A stretch of DNA of 59,051 bases from Pseudonocardia alaniniphila (GTDB taxonomy: Bacteria > Actinomycetota > Actinomycetes > Mycobacteriales > Pseudonocardiaceae). The stretch's first letter is position 1. Each line of letters opens with the position of its first letter. Both the position numbers and the translations under genes were made by a program. The DNA is taken from positions 1 through 59,051 of the forward strand of contig NZ_JAKXMK010000051.1 in the NCBI RefSeq assembly GCF_022524485.1, in the 5' to 3' direction. The notes beneath the pieces are model-generated. The model was not told the DNA's origin. It did no database searches and saw nothing but the letters and a program-made list of their open reading frames with translations. Below are positions 52,381 to 59,051 of the stretch, piece by piece.

Positions 52381-52696
52381 ACAGTCCTCCTCGAGGCAGT
52401 GGGTAATTTCGCCCGGTCCGCGAACGATTCACCGGAATCGGCGTGAAAGCCCGCTCCGATCGAGCGCCGGAGCGGGCTTCGTCCCTGACTGCACACGCCC
52501 CACGAGAAGGGCGTTGCTTTCCGCTCGACCCGGGATCGCCCATGACCGCGACTCGCTCGACAATACCCCGCCGAGGAGCGGGTATTCGCGGACAAGTCCG
52601 ACCCTCTAGTTCGCTACATGAATGAAAGTATTCACGTTGAGCAACCTGATTCGGGTGGCGCCAGGGCAGGTCGACGGGTATTGCTACCGGTGTCCG

Positions 52697-53054
52697 TCAC
52701 CTGCGGGAGTTGTCCAGGTATTGCAGGATTTCGTAGGCCGCGAGCTCGATGTCCTTGTGGCCCCACTCTGCGGCTCGGTAATGGCAGGAGATGATCCTCG
52801 CATCCGATGGATGCGCGTGTATCGCCGAGGACGAAGGCGTAGCGGCGCTTGGTGTTATCGGCTGCGCCGTCGGTGAGGCCGAGTTGCCAGTTGCCGTATT
52901 CGTCCCGGGTGTGGGTCTCGAGGTGACGAGTGCTGTCGGCGGCGGAGGGGTTGGACGTCTCCCCGGTGGCTTCGGAGGACGTAGCGGCGGGCGTCGACGA
53001 GGTGGTGGGCGTGGTGTCGGCCAGCGGCCGCTTCGGCCGGACTCCCGATAGCAC
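52697..53054 (-). pseudogene. Unidentified frameshifted gene
   Basis: Minus strand, first frame: HLETHTRDEYGNWQLGLTDG AADNTKRRYAFVLG. After a +1 change near 52810 comes HAHPSDARIISCHYRAAEWG then HKDIELAAYEILQYLDNSRR and a stop at 52697. Both parts have high GC3, so this looks like one protein broken by a frameshift, with a Thr/Ser/Pro-rich upstream part. Family not recognised. The 52381-52696 stretch holds nothing clear. Confidence 0.4.
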
Positions 53055-53214
53055 CCGCTCGCCGCCTCAGGTCTCGTTCGATGCGGAGAGTTGATGGTAG
53101 TCGCGGTGTCATCGCAGCCTCGCCTCTGCAGCTCGCTTCCGGAATGATCACGGCCAGCGCGGTGTGGCGGGCTGCAGTCGCACTACCCCGTCCACAACGA
53201 CGAAAGGGCGTTCC

Positions 53215-53454
53215 GTGTCCGCCATCGAAGGGTCCCTCGCAGAGTGCGTGAAGGCAGTGGTTGCCCAGCAACTCGGAGTCGAGGAGGACGAGGTCGCAGT
53301 CGACTCGTCGTTTGCCGACCTCGGCGCGGACGAGCTGGACCTACAGGAGCTGATGATGGCTTTCGAGGAAAGGTTCGACGTCCAGATCCCGGACGAGGTG
53401 GCTGAGGAGCTCACCACCGTCCAGGCCGTCGTCAACTACATCGAAGAACACTGA
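53215..53454 (+). CDS. Acyl-carrier-protein-like protein lacking the phosphopantetheine serine
   Basis: Seventy-nine residues from GTG 53215 (AAAGGG ahead). The ACP fold is clear: VKAVVAQQLGVEEDEVAVDS, SFADLGADELDLQELMMAFE, ERFDVQIPDEVAEELTTVQA, VVNYIEEH. In canonical ACPs the second helix begins DLGADSLD; here the codon is GAG, so Glu40 replaces the serine that carries 4'-phosphopantetheine. All other conserved positions remain, including acidic helix II. It cannot carry an acyl chain in the normal way. No synthase, AcpS or ketosynthase gene is near. Confidence 0.88.
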   Translation: MSAIEGSLAECVKAVVAQQLGVEEDEVAVDSSFADLGADELDLQELMMAFEERFDVQIPDEVAEELTTVQAVVNYIEEH

Positions 53455-53621
53455 CCGCTTTCCTGGCGTCGGCGTGTGCCGGTGTTGGGGCCGCGTCTAC
53501 GGGCGTCGTGCGCTCGTTACATCCCTGGGGTAAACCGCGAACTCCGCGACTCCCGCAAATCCCACCCGTGGGCCTCCCAGGATCAACCGGCGGAGCTTGA
53601 CACAGAGCCGATCACGCTACG

Positions 53622-54434
53622 TCAGCGAAACGCGTCGGCGTGCTCGGCGGCCCACTGTGCGAAAGTGCGGGCGGGTCGGCCGGTGACCTGCTCGACGGTG
53701 GGTTCCACGACGCCGGCCTGCGGGGGTGGGTTGGTCGCGAGCTGGATGCCGAACTCGACGTAGTCGTCGGGATAACCGTAGGACTGCAGACGCTCGCGCT
53801 CCTGATCCTCGTTGAGCTGATCGAAGGTGACCTCCCGGCCGATGGCCTCGCCGATGAGACGCGTTCGCTCAGCTGATGTCAGGGCGTGCGGACCGGTGAT
53901 CACATAGGTCTGTTCGGCGTGCCCGTCCTCGGTCAGCGCGGTCGCGGCCACCGCAGCGATGTCCGCCTCGTGAACGACCGCGCTCGGCCAGTTGGCAAGC
54001 ACTCGTATCGCCCCCTCGCGGACCATGCCCGCCCACTCCAGGGCGCTCGACATGAACTCCTTCGGGGCCAGCAGAGTCCAGCCGATGTCCGCGCCTCGCA
54101 GCGCTACCTCGACGGAGCTCTCCTCCCAGCCGCTGAGCACGCTCACCCGGCGGACCCCGGCCTTGGTGGCGAGGGCGACCAGCTGGGGACCGGTGGTCAG
54201 CGCTTCGCCGGCGTCGCCGCCGAAGGTGATCAGATGCAGGCCGGTGACGTCGGTGAACGCCGCGGCGAGAGCGTCGGGGTCGGTCAGGTCACCGGCGACG
54301 ACCTCCACCCCCGGAGGCATGTTGGCTGCTGCCGGGTTGCGGGTCAGGGCGCGCACGGGGTGGCCGGCCTCGGCGAGTTGGCGCACCAGGTGGCGTCCGA
54401 CGGTACCGGTGGCTCCGGTGACAAGAATGGTCAT
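53622..54434 (-). CDS. NmrA-like NAD(P)-binding protein (atypical SDR)
   Basis: A 270-residue protein: MTILVTGATGTVGRHLVRQL (NADP-binding GATGxxG), VEVVAGDLTDPDALAAAFTD, VSVLSGWEESSVEVALRGAD, TLLAPKEFMSSALEW and TFAQWAAEHADAFR at the end. This is the NmrA/quinone-oxidoreductase-2 type of atypical SDR without a Tyr-Lys pair. It may be a redox sensor or a reductase. It starts at ATG 54434. Confidence 0.88.
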   Translation of the reverse strand: MTILVTGATGTVGRHLVRQLAEAGHPVRALTRNPAAANMPPGVEVVAGDLTDPDALAAAFTDVTGLHLITFGGDAGEALTTGPQLVALATKAGVRRVSVLSGWEESSVEVALRGADIGWTLLAPKEFMSSALEWAGMVREGAIRVLANWPSAVVHEADIAAVAATALTEDGHAEQTYVITGPHALTSAERTRLIGEAIGREVTFDQLNEDQERERLQSYGYPDDYVEFGIQLATNPPPQAGVVEPTVEQVTGRPARTFAQWAAEHADAFR

Positions 54435-54639
54435 CACAGTCCTCAGCGGTCGGAGGGAGGGTTGAGTAACGGTGGGGTCAGTCCGCGCTGCGGACCATGA
54501 CGCGAACGCCGACGGCAGCGGTGACGATGGCGGCAACCCATCCCTGCAGACCGTGGCACGGGCAAACCCCCTTACCTGCGTCGTCGAAGCCGAACGCGCC
54601 TTGCTCACCGGTGACCTCACCGCCGCGTCGGTCGGGTGG

Positions 54640-54711
54640 GGTGATCCGCTGCAGCTTCTGACCTTCGTCCATGGACAACGCCCGCACGAACACGCTCGGC
54701 CTGCGCGCCAC
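54640..54711 (-). pseudogene. IS630-type transposase, N-terminal scrap
   Basis: Minus strand from GTG 54711: VARRPSVFVRALSMDEGQKL QRIT. This is the characteristic opening of actinobacterial IS630 transposases (RRPSVFVRPLS-EEGQ-LQ-I). Only about 24 residues remain, and no terminal repeats are seen. The rest of 54435-54797 holds no recognisable gene. Confidence 0.6.
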
Positions 54712-54797
54712 ACCCACCTCCCACATTCGGTGTGCGGGCAGCGTCGCGGGTGCACCCGGCGAGATCAATTACCTGGTGGGCTCATCGTGTCGAGCCA

Positions 54798-55544
54798 CTA
54801 GGCAGCCTCGAGAACGAAGAACAGGAAGCACAGGAAGGAGGCTCCCAAAGGCACCTTCGCAAGTTCGTCCGGGAAGCGCTCACGGGCGCCCGGTGCGGGG
54901 GGCGGCTCACTGATGACGGCTATCCGGAAGCCGGCTGCGGTGAAGGCGGCGGTCATTGCGTGCAGCGGCCGGTGCCAGTACGTCAGCACGACGCTCTGGC
55001 CGCTGAAAGTGTTGTCCTCGGAGTACTCGCGGATCACGGAGTATTGGGCATCGGGGTGGAGCAACTTGTAGACGAAGGGGTGGTTGACGGCGACGATGAG
55101 TCGGCCGCCGGGTACAAGCACGCGCCGCAGATCGGCGAGCGGTGCCTTCCAGTCCGCGAGGTAGTGCAGGACCAGGCACGCGATGGCATCGTCGAACGAG
55201 GCGTCGGGGAACGGCAGAGGATCGCCGCGCAGCCCGCCCTGATGCAGAGCCGCGCTATCGCCGAGTCGCTGCCGGGCCAAGTCCAGCATCTTGGCGCTGG
55301 GCTCGATGCCGGTCACGATGGCGCCGCGATCGCGCAGTGCCGCGAGCAGGGGGCCTGCTCCGCAACCGACGTCAAGAATTCGCCGCCCGGCCACGTCTCC
55401 GGCCAGGTCCAGGACCGCGGGCCGGGTGTAGTAGCCGTTGACGAGGTTGGACTCCGTCTCGGCAGCGTACGCCTCAGCGAAACTGTCGTAGTCGTTGGTT
55501 ACCGCCTGGTCAGCGGGCCCGGAGCGCTCAAGATCGGCAGACAT
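54798..55544 (-). CDS. Class I SAM-dependent methyltransferase
   Basis: A 248-residue methyltransferase of the Methyltransf_11 type. SAM motif I is ILDVGCGAGPLLAALRDRGA, motif II VTGIEPSAKMLDLARQRL, then FDDAIACLVLHYLADWKAPL and LRRVLVPGGRLIVAVNHPF. The C-terminus ends in a hydrophobic LGASFLCFLFFVLEA. It starts at ATG 55544, with 55562 as alternative. Divergent from the MFS gene. Substrate unknown. Confidence 0.88.
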   Translation of the reverse strand: MSADLERSGPADQAVTNDYDSFAEAYAAETESNLVNGYYTRPAVLDLAGDVAGRRILDVGCGAGPLLAALRDRGAIVTGIEPSAKMLDLARQRLGDSAALHQGGLRGDPLPFPDASFDDAIACLVLHYLADWKAPLADLRRVLVPGGRLIVAVNHPFVYKLLHPDAQYSVIREYSEDNTFSGQSVVLTYWHRPLHAMTAAFTAAGFRIAVISEPPPAPGARERFPDELAKVPLGASFLCFLFFVLEAA

Positions 55545-55697
55545 ACCATCTGACGATGCCACCGACCTCTAGCTTCGTGGGAAGCACCCGGCCACCTGTT
55601 GCTCATGTGTGACAACTGCTCGTGCGTCCTCCCTGACGAGCCTCGGTCGGGCCCGCGCTCTTGCGTTTTGAACGTCTGGTCCGGAGGAATTCTCGAA

Positions 55698-56960
55698 GTG
55701 CCCACGAAGGAATCTGACGACGCCAAGGTGAAACTGGGCGGCCGCTTTCACCGTCTCTTCTGCGCCACACTGGTGTCGGCCATCGGCACCGGCATGCACG
55801 CCGCCGCGTTGCCGCTGCTGGCCCTGCAGAGCACCAGCAGCCCGATGGCGTTGAGTTTTGTCGTCATGGCCGCCGAGATTCCCTGGGTGCTGCTCTCGCT
55901 GCACGCCGGTGTCGTGGTGGACCGGCTGGACCGCCGACGGGTGATGATGTGGGCGGACCTGGGCCGGTTCGCCGTCCTGGTCGGTCTCACAGTGCTGATC
56001 CTGACCGCGACCGCGCAGGTGAACCTGCTGTGGCTGGTGGTCGCGGCGTTCCTGCTGGGCGTCGGCCAGGTCTTCTTCGACCTCGCCGCCCAGTCGGCCA
56101 TTCCCGACTTCGTGTCGCGGGATCCGCGGAACCTGGCAACGGCGAACGGGCGGATCGTCGCGGCGGAGAGCAACGGTGAGGACTTCGTGGGGCCTCCGGT
56201 CGGCTCCGCTCTGTTCGGCGTGTGGAACTTCCTGCCGTTCGCCGGCAACGCTCTCTCGTTCGCTGCCAGTGGCCTGTTGATCCTCTCGATCCGGACGGAC
56301 GCCAAGCCGAAGGAGACGTCCGAAGGTCCGCGCAAGAGCGTGCGGAGCGAAATCGTCGAGGGCATTCGGTGGTTGTTCGGAAACCGGACCCTGCGGGCGC
56401 TGGCCACGGTCTCCTGCCTCGGCAACGTCGCGGCCACCGCTCAGTTCGCGATGCTCGCGCTGCTGGCCAAGGAGGTCCTCGGACTTCCGGATTTCGGTTT
56501 CGGTTTGTTGCTGGCGGCCACCGCGGTCGGCGCGACGGTCGGGGGACTGGCCGCCGCGGCCGGCAGCAAGCGATTCGGCCCCGGCGCAGTGATGCTCGCG
56601 GGCAAAGCCGGCGTGGGCTTGGCAATTCTGGTTCTGGGACTTGTTGCAAATGCGTGGGTTGCGGCCGCGATGATGATCTTGACCGGTGCGCTGATGACCG
56701 CGGAAAAAGTCGTGGTGAGCACATTGCGTCAGCAGATCGTGCCTGATGAACTCTTGGGGAGGGTGCTCTCGGCGAGCAGACTGGTGGTAATGGCTGGGGG
56801 ACCGGTCGGTGCGGCACTCGGCGGCGTTCTCGCAACCTTGTTCGCCGTCCAGGTCTCGTATGTCGCCGCTGGTGTTTTGCTGATCCTGGTGGCGCTGGTC
56901 TTCTATCCCGTGCTGAACAACCGCGCACTGGCGAGCGCTACGGACGAACCAGCCGGGTAA
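55698..56960 (+). CDS. MFS exporter (MFS_3/MefA-like)
   Basis: A 420-residue transporter of 10-12 helices. MALSFVVMAAEIPWVLLSLH, AGVVVDRLDRRRVMMWADLG (MFS loop motif) and LATANGRIVAAESNGEDFVG PPVGSALFG are the MFS_3 (enterobactin/macrolide exporter) pattern. GGAGG lies 8 nt before GTG 55698. It is probably a drug or metabolite exporter and may share a promoter region with the divergent methyltransferase. Confidence 0.88.
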   Translation: MPTKESDDAKVKLGGRFHRLFCATLVSAIGTGMHAAALPLLALQSTSSPMALSFVVMAAEIPWVLLSLHAGVVVDRLDRRRVMMWADLGRFAVLVGLTVLILTATAQVNLLWLVVAAFLLGVGQVFFDLAAQSAIPDFVSRDPRNLATANGRIVAAESNGEDFVGPPVGSALFGVWNFLPFAGNALSFAASGLLILSIRTDAKPKETSEGPRKSVRSEIVEGIRWLFGNRTLRALATVSCLGNVAATAQFAMLALLAKEVLGLPDFGFGLLLAATAVGATVGGLAAAAGSKRFGPGAVMLAGKAGVGLAILVLGLVANAWVAAAMMILTGALMTAEKVVVSTLRQQIVPDELLGRVLSASRLVVMAGGPVGAALGGVLATLFAVQVSYVAAGVLLILVALVFYPVLNNRALASATDEPAG

Positions 56961-57450
56961 GCACGAAAATCTGCAGCCGCGCGGGAGCCGTCGATCAACT
57001 TCCTATGGCACGTCTACATGAAGGGCGGCCGCGAGGACATGGCCGTTGCTGCAGACGCCCTGCGGCGCGACAGGCCTGACAAGGACCGTCCTGTCGACGA
57101 CCGTCCCGTCTTCTCTCGCCAAGAGAATGGCAGCGTGGAGGGCTAGCAGTGCAGGCTCGGGTCGGCCAACGAAGTCACGCCTACTGGAGCCAGGAGCACC
57201 CGCCGACCGGACAGGGACTGGCCCAGCATGGCCCCGGCGCTGAGTGGATCAGCGATTTCCGGTGCTCCGGGCTCGAACAACTGCGTCTCCGAGGTCGCCG
57301 AACTGGCCAGCTCCAGCCCGGTTGCGTCCTCCCCGACCCAGGTGCGAGGACGGGCAGGGCGGCTCGTGCTTTCGCTCTTGGTACTCCTCGCCATACGCGT
57401 GGTGGTCGGCGGCGTGCTCATCGCGCTCATGGCGCCGAGCGCTGGCCCGG
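56961..57450. other. Gene-free stretch
   Basis: About 490 bp with no reliable gene. A plus-strand frame at 57228-57467 has one hydrophobic stretch (RLVLSLLVLLAIRVVVGGVL) but no ribosome site, no homology and antisense overlap with the TetR gene end. I regard it as doubtful. Confidence 0.4.
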
Positions 57451-58068
57451 TCAGCAGTCGCGCATGATGCGCGCGACCTGCTCCGGCTTCAGCGCGGGCA
57501 CCGGAAGCGGGTGCGCTGCGGCGGCGCGCAGGCCGTCGAGGACGAAGCCGAGGTGGCGGCGCCATGCCTCCGGGTCGACGTCGGCGGTGGCCTCGATGGT
57601 CCGGGTGATCGCCCAGGTCACGAACGCCATGTCGGACAGGGCGAAGTCCGGGCGCAGCGCCCCGCCGCGCTTCGCGCGCTCGACGACCTCGGTCATCAGC
57701 TCGTACCCGTGCGCGTGGTTCGGGGTCGGAGCTGCTTGCGGGATGCTGCGCGCGGACAGGTCGTTGTAGCCGCGGTCGGCGGCCTGCATCCGGCAGACCT
57801 GCTCCACGAAGTGGGTGAACCCGGCCCATGCGTCGTCCATCGTCAGCGCGTGCTCGGCGAGGCGGACGACGGTCTCCGCACGGTCGGCGAACACCGCCCG
57901 CACCAGCTCTGCCCGGGTAGGGAAGCGGTTGTACAGCGTGCCGATGCTCACGCCCGCCCGGCGGGCGACCTCGTCGAGGGCCACGTCGAGACCACGTTCG
58001 GCGAAGACCGCGCGTGCGGCCTCGACGAGCCGCTCGCGGTTGCGCTGGGCGTCCTTGCGCAGGGCCAT
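57451..58068 (-). CDS. TetR-family transcriptional regulator
   Basis: A 205-residue regulator: ALRKDAQRNRERLVEAARAV FAERGLDVALDEVARRAGVS IGTLYNRFPTRAELVRAVFA (HTH), then a TetR_C-type ligand domain (SBI-like). It starts at ATG 58068 and is divergent from an SDR-like gene 52 bp away, so it likely represses that gene. Confidence 0.9.
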   Translation of the reverse strand: MALRKDAQRNRERLVEAARAVFAERGLDVALDEVARRAGVSIGTLYNRFPTRAELVRAVFADRAETVVRLAEHALTMDDAWAGFTHFVEQVCRMQAADRGYNDLSARSIPQAAPTPNHAHGYELMTEVVERAKRGGALRPDFALSDMAFVTWAITRTIEATADVDPEAWRRHLGFVLDGLRAAAAHPLPVPALKPEQVARIMRDC

Positions 58069-58080
58069 GTTCCATCCAAG

Positions 58081-58118
58081 AAGTTGACGGGCGTCTCAGG
58101 TTACCGGTAGAAAGTTGA
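58081..58118. promoter_or_regulatory. Direct repeats between TetR and SDR-like genes
   Basis: AAGTTGA at 58081-58087 and 58112-58118, exactly 31 bp apart (about three helical turns), in the 52-bp divergent promoter. Possible paired operator half-sites. Confidence 0.4.
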
Positions 58119-58120
58119 GC

Positions 58121-58849
58121 ATGACCTCAAGTTATGCGAAGGTGATCGCGATCCTCGGCGCGGGCCCGGGGCTCGGGATGTCGATGGCCAGGCGGTTCGG
58201 GAGGGAGGGCTTCGCCGTGGCGCTCGTGTCGCGCACCGACGTGCGCCACGCCGGGTACCGGGCCGAGCTCGCAGCCGACGGGATCGAGTCCCGCAGCTAC
58301 GCCGCCGACGTCTGCGACCCGGAGCAGTTGCGCGAGGTGCTGGCCCGCATCGCTGCCGATCTCGGCGAGATCGACACCGCGTACCACGGACCGGCGGCGG
58401 CGGACCTCGGCGCGAGGATCGTCCCGCTTCCCAGGGCCGACGCTGCCGCGGTGCGGGCGTCCTTCGAACACGCGGTGGTGCCCGCCGTCGACCTCGTCGC
58501 AGCCGTGCTACCGCGGATGCTCGAACGCGGCGACGGAGCCCTCTTCTTCGGCAGTGGGCTGAGCGGTCTGCAACCGATGCCGATGCTGGGCACCCTTGCA
58601 CCGGCGTCCGCAGCGCTGCGCATGTACGTCCTGACGCTTGCCGCCGCCGTCCGGGACCAGGGCGTCTATGCCGCGGCTCTGACGATCGGCGGGCTGGTCG
58701 AACGCGGCGACATCCACCGCGCGCTCGTGGACCAGGGCGCGCAGCTACCCACGCTCAACCCGGATGACATCGCCGGCACGGCCTGGCGGATGTACGTGAC
58801 CCGGGACGAGGCGGAGGCGGTGTTCGACGCCTTCACCCCGGCTTCCTGA
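58121..58849 (+). CDS. SDR-like protein without the Tyr-x3-Lys pair
   Basis: A 242-residue Rossmann protein: VIAILGAGPGLGMSMARRFG (NADP motif GAGPGLG), FAVALVSRTDVRHAGYRAEL, SRSYAADVCDPEQLREVLAR, ALFFGSGLSGLQPMPMLGTL. Where classical SDRs have YxxxK, this reads LAPAS (in TLAPASAALRMYVLTLA), so the catalytic Tyr and Lys are missing. It may be a binding protein or use other residues. It starts at ATG 58121, with TTG 58115 as alternative. Confidence 0.82.
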   Translation: MTSSYAKVIAILGAGPGLGMSMARRFGREGFAVALVSRTDVRHAGYRAELAADGIESRSYAADVCDPEQLREVLARIAADLGEIDTAYHGPAAADLGARIVPLPRADAAAVRASFEHAVVPAVDLVAAVLPRMLERGDGALFFGSGLSGLQPMPMLGTLAPASAALRMYVLTLAAAVRDQGVYAAALTIGGLVERGDIHRALVDQGAQLPTLNPDDIAGTAWRMYVTRDEAEAVFDAFTPAS

Positions 58850-58979
58850 GCTCGTGAGATGTCAGAGCTGCGTGGGCGCCGCGTTGAAGGTGGCGCTGGG
58901 CGGCGCTCGGCGCGACGGCCAAGACCAGTAGGCGCTCGGGGGTTGGTCCGTGAGACCCTCCTCGGATCGGCCTGGGGCG

Positions 58980-59051
58980 TGTCCTGTAAGTCGGTGCGCA
59001 GCCATAACACGATGGCGGCGATGATGATCTCGGTGCGGTAGTAGGCGGCGC
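58980..59051 (-). pseudogene. Possible IS5-type transposase C-terminal end
   Basis: At the window edge the minus strand reads AAYYRTEIIIAAIVLWLRTD LQDTP, resembling the last strand and helix of IS5/IS427 transposases (Y-----DVASI-IWLRDP). The gene body would lie outside the window, and the reading frame runs on without a stop. The 58850-58979 stretch shows nothing else. Confidence 0.35.

Noticed and set aside
57228..57467. Seventy-nine-codon membrane protein gene
   Set aside because: One hydrophobic run, but no ribosome site, poor composition elsewhere and antisense overlap with the TetR gene.

Overview
High-GC actinomycete DNA, most like a Pseudonocardia-type Pseudonocardiaceae (inferred from GC-rich third codon positions, frequent GTG starts, luciferase-like and F420-type enzymes, many TetR regulators and aromatic-degradation modules; no 16S or other marker is present). 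The window is an accessory catabolic region dense in broken genes: at least 15 truncated, frameshifted or internally deleted genes lie between intact ones, with remains of IS701-, IS630- and possibly IS5-type transposases and of a tyrosine integrase.

Layout. 1-2608 (minus): nitrate assimilation, a NarK transporter followed by the start of an assimilatory nitrate reductase that leaves the window. 3178-6110: a meta-cleavage module (extradiol dioxygenase, C-C hydrolase) whose third gene, an SDR, is cut by a 223-bp repeat. 6460-8390: ECF sigma factor, TetR regulator and the inverted second copy of that repeat. 8874-11959 (minus): luciferase-like oxidoreductase, group-D flavin monooxygenase, small lipoprotein, DUF308 membrane protein. 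The TetR gene and the DUF308-monooxygenase-lipoprotein set share an ACTAGT-centred operator. 12216-20857: catabolic operon with decayed MFS and isochorismatase-like genes, then intact alpha/beta hydrolase, FAD hydroxylase, HyuA and a HyuB fused to a domain like the acetone-carboxylase gamma subunit, then a TetR gene. 21037-26990: WYL regulator/VOC pair, clan GH-A-like protein, two inverted copies of a promoter plus hydrolase 5' end, two alpha/beta hydrolases.

27250-30774 is a three-gene overlapping cell-surface operon of unknown function (membrane-anchored protein, substrate-binding/VWA lipoprotein, membrane-anchored cytoplasmic protein). 31000-35191 holds a PPOX-type oxidoreductase, a peroxiredoxin, a 58-residue protein and a polar amino-acid ABC importer. 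35320-40523 mixes membrane proteins with relics. 40645-46659 has a large HTH/NB-ARC/TPR regulator containing a perfect 40-bp palindrome, an SDR, a RidA/HxlR divergent pair, a tRNA-like fragment and a LuxR-type regulator. 46811-52380 has a RarD-like transporter, a PQQ-type dehydrogenase lipoprotein, an AKR with its middle deleted beside a TetR gene, and a second flavin monooxygenase. 53215-58849 has an acyl-carrier-like protein with Glu in place of the phosphopantetheine serine, an NmrA-type protein, a methyltransferase, an MFS exporter and a TetR/SDR-like pair.

The repeated theme is catabolic genes sharing a few short regulatory sequences. One 20-bp promoter motif (TATAGTGAGCGTTACATACA and variants) occurs four times, always in front of a catabolic gene or the relic of one.
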